From an uncultured Pseudomonadota bacterium (lineage in GTDB: Bacteria; SAR324; NAC60-12): a stretch of DNA of 19,389 bases. Positions 1 to 8,138 of this stretch are shown here, in pieces (position 1 is the first letter of the stretch; each line of letters starts with the position of its first letter). The notes under the pieces were generated by a model. The model did not search any database. It was not told the origin of the DNA and worked only from the letters and a program-made list of their open reading frames with translations. Both the position numbers and the translations under genes were made by a program. The stretch covers positions 1 to 19,389 of the forward strand of contig CAJXDX010000010.1 in the NCBI GenBank assembly GCA_913052275.1, in the 5' to 3' direction.

Positions 1-1696
1 GTGCGGAAAACCCACGCAGCAGAGAAGGTACAGGTGGTTCATGAATGTCTTCAAATACAAATGTATTCGTTTCATTCCGGATTTCAAGAACAATGGTATT
101 TTTGAAAGAATCTTTCTTATCTCCCTCTACTTTCAATGGAACTGGCTGGCCATCTCCTGAAAGCAAGCCCATTGCAAGTGGGATATGGAACGGTTGTTTT
201 TTAATCAATTCCTTTTCTGCAGCATTAAACTCTATGGTTTTTCCAAAGCCTTTTTGACCCGGGGTGTATTGACATGACTGGTGCACAGTGAGAGTGTACT
301 TTTTTGCTTTTGGATCGTGCTTTCCGCTGATGCGCAGTTCCGGAGTACCGGATTGGCTGTACCAGCGCTTGAACTGTTCCAGGTCCTTACTGTTTGCTTC
401 TTCCATTGCAGTAACGAAATCATCGCACGTAACCGCCTGGCCATCGTAACGGCTGAAATAAAGATCCGTCCCCCTGCGGAAACCTTCTTTTCCCAGCAGG
501 GTGCAAATCATGCGGACCACTTCTGCCCCTTTTTCATAGACGGTCATAGTATAAAAATTATTGATTTCCATATATGAATCCGGACGCACCGGGTGACTCA
601 TCGGACCTGCGTCCTCAGGGAACTGATAGGTTCGAAGGCGGTCCACATCTGCTACACGCTGCACGGCTCTTGAGTTTAGATCTGATGAGAACTCCTGATC
701 ACGGAAAACAGTGAATCCTTCCTTGAGGCTCAGTTGGAACCAGTCTCGGCATGTAACACGGTTTCCAGACCAGTTGTGAAAATACTCATGACCCACCACA
801 CCCTGTATATTGTAATAATCTGTGTCTGTCGCTGTGTCCTGCGATGCAAGTATCAGCTTTGAATTGAAAATATTGAGTCCTTTATTTTCCATGGCGCCCG
901 AATTGAAATCATTGACGGCAACTATCATGAATAAATCGAGATCGTACTCACGGCCGAATCTTTCCTCATCCCAGCGCATAGCTTCCTTGAGGGAGCGCAT
1001 TGCATGTTTACAATATTCAATATTTTCAGGCTCAACGTAAATTCTCAACCTCACATCACGCCCCGATGCAGTTGTAAACTTGTCTTCAATATGCAATAAA
1101 TTCCCTGCAACCAGAGCGAACAGGTAAGAAGGTTTCAGGTATGGATCTACCCATTTTATCCAGTGCCTGCCGTCATCCATTTCTCCCGATTCAACCAGAT
1201 TCCCATTTGAGAGAATTATCGGATATTTCCCATTGTCAGCAGTAATTTTAGTACTGAAAAGAGACATTACATCCGGACGATCAATAAAATATGTTATTTT
1301 ACGGAAGCCTTCCGATTCACACTGAGTGCAGAATATTTGACCTGATTTGTAAAGACCTTCAAGTTCGGTATTGTTCTGTGGCTGAATCCTTACTTCAGTT
1401 TCCAGTTCAAATTTTTTTGGAACGTCCGTGATTGTTAAATGAGCCTCATCTACTGAGTAATGATTCGGGTTCATTTCCAAATTATCCAAACGGATTTTCT
1501 GCAGTTCCATGTTTTGCCCGTCAAGCACAAGTGTACTGTTTTCACCTTCAAAATCAGGATTGCATCTGAAACATAAACGTGCTTTAACCGTGCTCCATTC
1601 TTCTCCCAGATCAATCTCCAGGTCCACCTTGTCAACCAGAAATGGCGGTGGTGTATAATCTTTTAAATAAGTTGTTTGAGGAGATTTTTGTTTCAT
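1..1696 (-). CDS. pepN: Aminopeptidase N (M1 family), 3' end cut by window edge
   Basis: Zinc-dependent M1 aminopeptidase that removes N-terminal residues from peptides in the cytoplasm. Reading down from the ATG at 1696, the frame stays open for 565 codons to the window edge, so the C-terminal part is missing. Visible signatures are GAMEN at residues 267-271 (substrate N-terminus recognition) and the zinc site HEYFHN, with H303, E304 and H307, followed by a downstream NWSGNRVTCRDWFQLSLKEG stretch that supplies the third zinc ligand (Glu). From memory these lie about six residues later than in E. coli PepN, and the N-terminal start (MKQKSPQTTYLKDYTPPPF) aligns with it, so this start is likely right. 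There is no signal peptide. No clear Shine-Dalgarno sequence is visible. The IYD-like gene lies 49 bp upstream on the same strand, so the two could be co-transcribed. I followed the frame through the middle and saw no frameshift. Confidence 0.95.
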   Translation of the reverse strand, partial: MKQKSPQTTYLKDYTPPPFLVDKVDLEIDLGEEWSTVKARLCFRCNPDFEGENSTLVLDGQNMELQKIRLDNLEMNPNHYSVDEAHLTITDVPKKFELETEVRIQPQNNTELEGLYKSGQIFCTQCESEGFRKITYFIDRPDVMSLFSTKITADNGKYPIILSNGNLVESGEMDDGRHWIKWVDPYLKPSYLFALVAGNLLHIEDKFTTASGRDVRLRIYVEPENIEYCKHAMRSLKEAMRWDEERFGREYDLDLFMIVAVNDFNSGAMENKGLNIFNSKLILASQDTATDTDYYNIQGVVGHEYFHNWSGNRVTCRDWFQLSLKEGFTVFRDQEFSSDLNSRAVQRVADVDRLRTYQFPEDAGPMSHPVRPDSYMEINNFYTMTVYEKGAEVVRMICTLLGKEGFRRGTDLYFSRYDGQAVTCDDFVTAMEEANSKDLEQFKRWYSQSGTPELRISGKHDPKAKKYTLTVHQSCQYTPGQKGFGKTIEFNAAEKELIKKQPFHIPLAMGLLSGDGQPVPLKVEGDKKDSFKNTIVLEIRNETNTFVFEDIHEPPVPSLLRGFSA

Positions 1697-1745
1697 TTTG
1701 AGTGATTATCAGTTTTTCTCATCCAGCACTAATACTCTCTAGGTA

Positions 1746-2432
1746 TTAAAAATATGTGGTGATTTCCTTGAGAGATTTTCTCCTGATGTCCGGAACTCTT
1801 GCGTCCGCTGCAGGATATCCCACGACCAGCAGTAAAAAAGGTCGCTCACTTTCGGGACGCTCAAGGATTTGATTGAGGAACCTCATCGGGCTTGGTGTGT
1901 GAGTCAGTGATGCCAGTCCTGAATAATGAATGGCACTGATCAGGAGCCCTGTGGCTATACCCACAGACTCATTAACATAATAGTTTTTTGTTTTTTCCCC
2001 GTTTTTATCAACTCCGTAAACCTGTGCAAAAATTGCAATCAGGTAAGGTGCAGTTTCTAAAAATGGTTTATGTTCATCCGTTCCCAAAGGAGCAAGAACC
2101 TCCAGCCATTCTCTGGGTGCGCGAGTAGAGTAAAATTCTTTTTCCTCCTTTTCGGCAGCTACCCGTAATTTTCGCTTCTTTTCCGGGTCCGTAACAACCA
2201 CAAAATGCCAGGGATGCTGATTTGCTCCATTCGGTGCAGTGTCTGCGGCGCGAATACAGTTTTCAATAACGTCAATCGGCACTTCACGGGTGGAAAAATC
2301 ACGAATCGTTCGTCGCATGCTCATATTTTGATAGTACTTCAGTGCTCTGCTCTGAATTTCTTCCAGGGGATACTCCTGAAAATTAAAAGGGATGGTCTGA
2401 ATCTCAATAGGAGGTATAATTGTTTTATTCAT
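1746..2432 (-). CDS. Iodotyrosine deiodinase-like flavin reductase (nitroreductase superfamily)
   Basis: FMN enzyme of the nitroreductase fold, 228 residues, closer to the iodotyrosine deiodinase (IYD) group than to NfsB-type nitroreductases. The FMN-binding start of the domain is SMRRTIRDFS (residues 38-47), followed by the TAPNGANQHPWHFVVV segment and a late THTPSPM loop. IYD closes its active site with a lid whose Glu, Tyr and Lys clamp the halotyrosine zwitterion. Aligned by eye with the human protein, all three are present at the right spacing: E97, Y101 (four later) and K122 (21 later). This supports reductive dehalogenation of halotyrosines, but bacterial members are little studied and the physiological substrate is unknown. 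There is no N-terminal membrane anchor, unlike the mammalian enzyme, so it should be a soluble homodimer. pepN follows on the same strand and copA is divergent; neither suggests a function. An ordinary nitro- or enone-reductase remains possible. Confidence 0.8.
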   Translation of the reverse strand: MNKTIIPPIEIQTIPFNFQEYPLEEIQSRALKYYQNMSMRRTIRDFSTREVPIDVIENCIRAADTAPNGANQHPWHFVVVTDPEKKRKLRVAAEKEEKEFYSTRAPREWLEVLAPLGTDEHKPFLETAPYLIAIFAQVYGVDKNGEKTKNYYVNESVGIATGLLISAIHYSGLASLTHTPSPMRFLNQILERPESERPFLLLVVGYPAADARVPDIRRKSLKEITTYF

Positions 2433-2579
2433 TGAATATTTTAAAAAATTCCGAAAAAGTTTTCATCAAACTGAATTCAGTCTTATGCGACTTCAGCATA
2501 TCTTTAATACATAGTGGCTTCAATCTTTAATTTTACTTATCTCTGATGACTTATATTGATTTTTTGATTGATATAAACC

Positions 2580-2600
2580 ATATACCCCTATAAGGTATAT
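2580..2600. promoter_or_regulatory. Inverted repeat in copA promoter, CsoR-like operator candidate
   Basis: Perfect 7-bp arms, ATATACC at 2580-2586 and GGTATAT at 2594-2600, separated by 7 nt. The core ATACCCCTATAAGGTAT resembles the C-tract/G-tract dyads bound by CsoR-type copper repressors. It overlaps a possible promoter: TTGATT at 2564-2569 and TATAAG at 2589-2594, with a long 19-nt spacer. It ends 51 bp before the copA start. Copper-responsive control of copA is inferred; no regulator gene is in the window. Confidence 0.5.
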
Positions 2601-2651
2601 ATTTGTTAATTCATTGTAAGTTCTATTCAGCAAGAAATTTTAGAAGAAACC

Positions 2652-4916
2652 ATGGATCAGCCTTTACAGGTAATTAATTTGGATATTCAGGGCATGACTT
2701 GCGCGGGATGCGTGAGTTCTGTGGAAAAAGCTTTGGGCAAAGTAGATGGAGTAGATATGGCAGAAGTTAATTTTGCTTTGAACAGGGCTTCAGTTCATTA
2801 TAATCCCGAATTTGCAAATTCATCCCAGCTGGTATCCGCAGTTGAAGCTGCGGGCTTCAGTGCCAAACGTTTGAAAGAAAATGCCGATGTTGCGGAATAT
2901 TCTGAACAGTCTGAGGAGGAATATCTGAGATTACGTAGCAGAATGAAATTTGCTCTGGGATTTTCAGTGCCGCTTGTTTTACTGGCAATGGCTCCAATGC
3001 TGGGGGTGTCACTTCCAGTATTGATTGCTCCGGAAACTGAGCCTTTGAATTATGGAATGGTTCAACTGCTTTTGGCATTGCCTGTTTTGTGGGCAGGCAG
3101 GGATTTTTATATCAAAGGTTTTGCTGCATTTTTTCACTGGAGCCCGAACATGGATACCCTGATTGCTATCGGTACATCTGCGGCTGTGGGGTTCAGTATT
3201 TGGAATCTGTTTGGTATGAGTCAGAACATGGAAGGTTTATACTTTGAAACAGCAGGTGTGATTATTTCGCTGATACTGCTTGGAAAGTCTCTTGAATCCA
3301 AAAGCCGAACCCGTGCTTCTGAAGCAATCAACTCTTTGTTGAAGCTTCGCCCCAAAGAAGCAGTCCTGATGCATAATGGTAAGGAATCGAGAATTCCCAT
3401 CGATCTTGTTCATTCTGGGGATGTTTTGAAGGTACGTCCGGGAAGCATTATCCCGGTTGATGGAGTCATTGTGGAAGGTTCCAGCTATGTGGATGAGTCG
3501 ATGCTTACTGGTGAAGCCCTACCAGTTAAAAAAACAATCGGTACTGAAGTTACAGGCGGAACACTAATTACCAATGGGGTACTGGAAATTAGAGTGAAAC
3601 GTGTAGGGGCACAAACGACATTGTCCGGCATTATCCATATGGTGGAAAACGCTCAGATGGCAAAAGCTCCGGTTTCGCGAATGGCTGATAAAGTAGCAGG
3701 AGTATTTGTACCTATTGTACTGTTAATTGCTGCAGTTTCCGGAATTCTATGGTGGGTTTCCGGAGCAGAAGCTAATGAGATTTTAAGCTATACAGTTGCA
3801 GTGCTGGTAATTGCATGTCCGTGCGCACTTGGTTTGGCTACCCCTATTGCAATCCTGGTTGGAACCGGAATCGGTGCTCGAAACGGTGTTCTGTTCAGGA
3901 GTGCAGTGGCTCTGGAAGCAGCACATGATCTGGACACGTTTTTTATGGACAAAACAGGAACATTAACTGAAGGTCGTCCGAAAGTCACAAAGGTGTTGAC
4001 TACTGGAGGTTTTGAAAAAGAGCTTCTTTTACTTTATGCTGCATCTGCTGAACAGGGTTCTGAACATCCGCTAGGAAGAGCAATTGTCGAGGAAGCTGAA
4101 AAATACAATTTTGAAAGCACGGAAATTTCCGGATTTGAAGCAAAATCAGGATTTGGAGTAAAAGCTAAAGTCAACGGATCCACTATTATAACCGGTAATC
4201 AATCTTTGATGCAGGCAGAAAATATTTTTGTTGAAATTCCACCTGAAATTGCAAAGCAAATTCCTTTCGGAAGTACCTCTGTATTTGTCGGAATTGAGGG
4301 AAAATTTGCTGGTGTCATTTGCCTGGAAGATCAGGTACGTCCGGAAAGTATAAAAGCAGTCAGTAAAATAAGGGAAATGGGTCTGGAGGTTGTAATGCTC
4401 ACTGGAGATCAGCAAACTTCAGCCGATGCTGTAGCTCAAAAAACTGGAATTACGAACCTTCACTCAGCAGTTATTCCGGAAGAAAAATCAAAAATTATCA
4501 AAGACTATCAGCAAAAAGGCTGTCGCGTAGGGATGATCGGCGACGGAATCAATGACGCTCCGGCACTAGCTCAGGCAGAAGTTGGAATTTCAATGGGTTC
4601 CGGAACAGACGTGGCACTTGAAACTTCAGACTTAGTCCTCATGAAAAATGATTTGCGTCATGTTGTGGTTGCCCTGCTGCTAAGCCGGGCAACATTACGA
4701 AACATTCGCCAGAACTTATTTTGGGCCTTCGGTTACAACGTGATCAGCATTCCTGTAGCTGCAGGATTGCTTGTTCCCATAGGCGGTCCTTCTTTACATC
4801 CGATGCTTGCTGCGGCTGCAATGGCGCTCAGTTCAGTTTCTGTTGTGCTGAATTCTCTGCGTCTGAGAAATTTTTCTGTTTCCCAAGGGTCCTCAATAAT
4901 CAGGGAAACTGCATAA
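2652..4916 (+). CDS. copA: Cu(+)-exporting P1B-type ATPase
   Basis: Inner-membrane pump that uses ATP to move Cu(+) out of the cytoplasm. At 754 residues it has a single N-terminal heavy-metal domain with GMTCAGC (C17 and C20 of the CxxC). The actuator loop TGE is at 286-288, the transmembrane metal site CPC at 389-391, the phosphorylated Asp at D433 in DKTGT, the nucleotide-domain HP at 472-473 and the hinge GDGINDAP at 630-637. The last two membrane helices carry YN and MALSS, which together with CPC are the P1B-1 signature for monovalent copper rather than Zn/Cd/Pb. Silver may also be carried. The start is the first ATG after the putative operator; only a weak GAAG lies before it. It stands alone: divergent from the IYD-like gene and 318 bp ahead of sucA. 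No copper chaperone or csoR gene is nearby. Confidence 0.96.
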   Translation: MDQPLQVINLDIQGMTCAGCVSSVEKALGKVDGVDMAEVNFALNRASVHYNPEFANSSQLVSAVEAAGFSAKRLKENADVAEYSEQSEEEYLRLRSRMKFALGFSVPLVLLAMAPMLGVSLPVLIAPETEPLNYGMVQLLLALPVLWAGRDFYIKGFAAFFHWSPNMDTLIAIGTSAAVGFSIWNLFGMSQNMEGLYFETAGVIISLILLGKSLESKSRTRASEAINSLLKLRPKEAVLMHNGKESRIPIDLVHSGDVLKVRPGSIIPVDGVIVEGSSYVDESMLTGEALPVKKTIGTEVTGGTLITNGVLEIRVKRVGAQTTLSGIIHMVENAQMAKAPVSRMADKVAGVFVPIVLLIAAVSGILWWVSGAEANEILSYTVAVLVIACPCALGLATPIAILVGTGIGARNGVLFRSAVALEAAHDLDTFFMDKTGTLTEGRPKVTKVLTTGGFEKELLLLYAASAEQGSEHPLGRAIVEEAEKYNFESTEISGFEAKSGFGVKAKVNGSTIITGNQSLMQAENIFVEIPPEIAKQIPFGSTSVFVGIEGKFAGVICLEDQVRPESIKAVSKIREMGLEVVMLTGDQQTSADAVAQKTGITNLHSAVIPEEKSKIIKDYQQKGCRVGMIGDGINDAPALAQAEVGISMGSGTDVALETSDLVLMKNDLRHVVVALLLSRATLRNIRQNLFWAFGYNVISIPVAAGLLVPIGGPSLHPMLAAAAMALSSVSVVLNSLRLRNFSVSQGSSIIRETA

Positions 4917-5234
4917 GCTTCTGGTAACCTGCATATTGGTCAGTATTTGGCAATCCGCCATTTACATGTATCAACTCAGGTGGTACCGCTCTCAATACTC
5001 TTTGATCCAGTAATTAAGCTGCCCGGCCATAATGATAATCTGGGACAAATGTTTCCTGTTAAGCACTTCAAGATTTTCCCCTATAAATTAATCACACTTA
5101 TTTCTTTTCGGACCTTCATCAGGGTTGTATAGTATATTTTATTTCCATTCTGTTCTCTGCATGCAGTACAATGTACTGTCATCTTTCAATTTTTTCTGAA
5201 ATTTAACTTTTTTGCACATCCCAGGAAATCCGTC
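4917..5234. other. 318-bp non-coding region between copA and sucA
   Basis: No convincing gene on either strand and no clear terminator after copA. It should hold the sucA promoter: a good -10-like TATAGT at 5128-5133 has only a poor match (TTTTCG at 5105-5110) 17 bp upstream. A perfect 15-bp palindrome lies downstream of it and is listed separately. AGGAAA at about 5223-5228 is a fair ribosome binding site for sucA. Confidence 0.5.
5164..5178. promoter_or_regulatory. Perfect palindrome upstream of sucA, operator candidate
   Basis: CAGTACA, one central A, then TGTACTG: 7-bp perfect arms around one base. It ends 56 bp before the sucA start and lies just downstream of a -10-like TATAGT. Its position would suit a repressor acting as a roadblock or binding near the start point. 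I cannot assign it to a known regulator. Confidence 0.45.
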
Positions 5235-8006
5235 ATGACTCCTCTTTCTTATTTAAGCAATGCCGAATTAGACGCGTTTGAAGGATTATATCACCAATAT
5301 CAGCAGGACCCTTTTTCTGTGGACCAGGAATGGCGCAATTTTTTTGAGGGGTTTGAATTCTCAAGGACGGATTTTACTCAAAAGGATGATAAAACGTCAG
5401 TTGAAGGTTTGCCTGTGTCCGCAGCTCCGGAACAATTTCAAAAAGAGATTGCAGTTAGTAACTTGATCGGAGCTTATCGACAACGTGGACATATGTTCTC
5501 CAAAACCAATCCTGTGCGTCCGCGTCGCGAACACGAAGGTCCAATTGTATTGGAGAATTTTGGTTTGAGTGATGCGGATATGGATACAGAGTTTCACGCT
5601 GGAGAACGTATTGGGCTCGGCAGTGCAACATTGAGGGAGATACATGAATTATTAGAACAAACATATTGCGGCTCTATCGGTGTTGAATACAAATTCATGA
5701 GAACAATTGAGATCATTCAATGGCTTGAGCAAAAAATGGAATCCTGCCGAAACACTCCAAATTTTTCCCGTGAAGAGAAAATTGATCTTTTGAGAAAGAC
5801 AAATGAAGCGGTGGCATTTGAGAATTTTCTGCATACAAAATTTGTTGGTCAAAAAAGATTTTCACTTGAAGGAGGGGAATCAATCATTCCTGCACTGGAC
5901 ACTTTAGTCGAGTTTGGCGCGAAACTGGGAGTTGAAGAATTTGTGATTGGCATGGCCCATCGGGGACGGCTGAATGTGCTGGCAAATATTTTAGGCAAAA
6001 CTTACAACGATATTTTTGCTGAATTTGAAGGCAAAGGATTCGGCGACGATGTATTTGCGGGAGACGTTAAGTACCACATGGGTTATTCAAGTGATAAAAA
6101 AGCCAGAAACGGAAAAATAGTGCACCTAAGCCTGACGCCAAATCCGTCTCACCTCGAAGCTGTAAATCCTGTGGTGGAAGGGATTTCACGCGCAAAGATT
6201 GATCAGTATCACGAAGGAAATGCTAAAAAACTGGTCCCGATTCTGATTCATGGCGACCATTCCATGGCAGGACAGGGCATTGTATATGAAGTTTTGCAGA
6301 TGTCAAAACTGCCCGGCTACGAAACTGGAGGGACTGTACACCTCGTAATCAACAATCAAGTAGGATTTACTGCGGATTTTATTGAAGGACGCTCAAGCAC
6401 CTATTGTACTGATGTGGGAAAAACAACTCTCTCACCAGTTTTTCATGTTAACGCAGATGATATTGAGGCCGTAGTTTATGTCACAAAACTCGCGCTTGAG
6501 TTCCGTCAGGAATTTCATAGAGATGTGTTTGTGGATATTTTAGGATATCGGCGGCATGGACACAATGAATCAGATGAGCCCAGATTTACTCAGCCTGATT
6601 TATATCGAAGGATAGCCAAGCATCCTAATGTCAGTGAAGTTTACAGAAGCAAACTTGTAGAATCAGGAAGCCTGACGAAAAAAGAAATCCTGCAGATTGA
6701 ATCTGAATTCAAGCAGTTTCTCAATGATCGTCTGGAAGAAGCAAAACAGCAGGAAACCGCTTCTGTAACTTCATTCCTTGAGGGTGTCTGGTCTGGTGTT
6801 CGAAGGGCCGACCGTAAGGATTTTGAGAAATCACCGCAAACAGGTGTGTCACGCAAAAAATTCATTGATCTCAGTATACGTGCAACTGACCTGCATAAAC
6901 CGGGAAGCCCCGGAGAGAAATTAAAGTTTTTCGCCAAGATCGAAAAGCTTTATGAAAACCGCCGTAAGATGGTTACAGAGGATAAGCTGCTGGATTGGGC
7001 CATGGCAGAAAATATGGCTTACGCGACTCTGCTGAGTCAAAATTGTAATGTACGATTAAGCGGACAGGATTCAGGGCGAGGTACTTTTGCTCAACGACAC
7101 GCCATCATTACAGCAGAAGACAACACAAAATACGTCCCCCTGAACCATCTTTCTGAGAATCAGACAACTTTTGAAGTATATAATTCCTTTCTTTCTGAAT
7201 ATGGAGTTCTTGGTTTTGAATATGGTTATGCCTATGCCTCGCCAAACTCTCTTACAATCTGGGAAGCGCAATTTGGTGATTTTGCTAACGGTGCGCAGAT
7301 AGTTATTGATCAGTTCGTTGCTTCTTCAGAAACTAAATGGCAGCGCATGAACGGTGTTGTGTTGATGCTGCCCCACGGACATGAAGGACAGGGTCCGGAA
7401 CATACTTCTGCACGTATTGAACGTTTCCTGACTCTTTGTGCCGATAACAATATGCAGATAATCAACTGCACTACGCCCGCCAATTTATTTCACGTTTTGA
7501 GACGCCAGATGGCATTTCCTTTTCGCAAACCCCTGGTGATTTTTACTCCAAAGAGCTTGTTGCGGCATCCAAAATGTGTCAGTCCTCTTGAAGATTTTCT
7601 GGAAGATACTCGATTCATCGAGGTTCTTAAAGATGAATATGCGGATTCTAAATCTGTACAAAAGGTATTGTTATGCTGCGGCAAAGTTTTCTATGACTTA
7701 CTGGAACATCAGCAAAAAAAACAGATCAAAGATATTGCAATTATTCGTTTGGAACAGCTATACCCTTTTCCTGAAAAGCAGTTGCTTAATGTTTTAAAGC
7801 TTTATTCTAATGCCAGGAATTTTTGTTGGGTTCAGGAAGAACCTGAAAATATGGGTGCGTGGAGTTTTATTCTAAGAACATTTCCTCAAACAGAAAACAG
7901 ACTTATGCTGGTGGCACGCGAAGCTGACAGCTCTCCTGCAGTGGGATTTCCTCAAGTTCATTTATCGCAGCAGAAAAAACTGGTCCAAAGAGCATTCGAA
8001 GTCTGA
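5235..8006 (+). CDS. sucA: 2-oxoglutarate dehydrogenase E1 component
   Basis: ThDP-dependent first subunit of the cytoplasmic 2-oxoglutarate dehydrogenase complex; it decarboxylates 2-oxoglutarate and passes the succinyl group to the lipoyl arm of SucB. The 923 residues are close to E. coli SucA (933). The N-terminal E2-docking segment (SYLSNAELDAFEGLYHQY) is intact. Family motifs in order: MAHRGRLNVL (H242), LTPNPSHLEAVNPVVEG, the Mg/ThDP loop HGDHSMAGQG with NNQVGF after it, RHGHNESDEP, then in the C-terminal half SGQDSGRGTFAQRHA, EYGVLGFEYGYA and HGHEGQGPEHTSAR. The GDHSM version of the loop differs from the GDAA(V/F) I recall as usual, but keeps the metal-binding Asp. The start is supported by AGGAAA eight bases upstream. 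sucB, normally adjacent, is 5.4 kb downstream behind a four-gene block on the other strand. Confidence 0.97.
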   Translation: MTPLSYLSNAELDAFEGLYHQYQQDPFSVDQEWRNFFEGFEFSRTDFTQKDDKTSVEGLPVSAAPEQFQKEIAVSNLIGAYRQRGHMFSKTNPVRPRREHEGPIVLENFGLSDADMDTEFHAGERIGLGSATLREIHELLEQTYCGSIGVEYKFMRTIEIIQWLEQKMESCRNTPNFSREEKIDLLRKTNEAVAFENFLHTKFVGQKRFSLEGGESIIPALDTLVEFGAKLGVEEFVIGMAHRGRLNVLANILGKTYNDIFAEFEGKGFGDDVFAGDVKYHMGYSSDKKARNGKIVHLSLTPNPSHLEAVNPVVEGISRAKIDQYHEGNAKKLVPILIHGDHSMAGQGIVYEVLQMSKLPGYETGGTVHLVINNQVGFTADFIEGRSSTYCTDVGKTTLSPVFHVNADDIEAVVYVTKLALEFRQEFHRDVFVDILGYRRHGHNESDEPRFTQPDLYRRIAKHPNVSEVYRSKLVESGSLTKKEILQIESEFKQFLNDRLEEAKQQETASVTSFLEGVWSGVRRADRKDFEKSPQTGVSRKKFIDLSIRATDLHKPGSPGEKLKFFAKIEKLYENRRKMVTEDKLLDWAMAENMAYATLLSQNCNVRLSGQDSGRGTFAQRHAIITAEDNTKYVPLNHLSENQTTFEVYNSFLSEYGVLGFEYGYAYASPNSLTIWEAQFGDFANGAQIVIDQFVASSETKWQRMNGVVLMLPHGHEGQGPEHTSARIERFLTLCADNNMQIINCTTPANLFHVLRRQMAFPFRKPLVIFTPKSLLRHPKCVSPLEDFLEDTRFIEVLKDEYADSKSVQKVLLCCGKVFYDLLEHQQKKQIKDIAIIRLEQLYPFPEKQLLNVLKLYSNARNFCWVQEEPENMGAWSFILRTFPQTENRLMLVAREADSSPAVGFPQVHLSQQKKLVQRAFEV

Positions 8007-8037
8007 ACATTTACTACGGTTAATGGTACAGAACAGG

Positions 8038-8062
8038 GTTTAGACTTGATTCTAACTTTTTT
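8038..8062 (+). terminator. Weak intrinsic terminator candidate after sucA
   Basis: Stem arms GTTTAGA (8038-8044, one bulged T) and TCTAAC (8051-8056) around a 6-nt loop, followed directly by six T. It starts 31 bp after the sucA stop. The stem is AT-rich and short, so it is only plausible. If real, sucA is transcribed alone. Confidence 0.35.
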
Positions 8063-8138
8063 CCTAACCACCAGTTAATCAAAATCCAGCCGGTCTCGCA
8101 GGTACACTTGGCTGTAGTTTCAAATGATTTTCATTCAA

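Noticed and set aside
8032..8050. Second possible flank repeat, AACAGGGT then ACTTG, resembling 12715-12729
   Set aside because: It needs a 4-nt gap after eight bases and overlaps the sucA terminator candidate; not better than chance.
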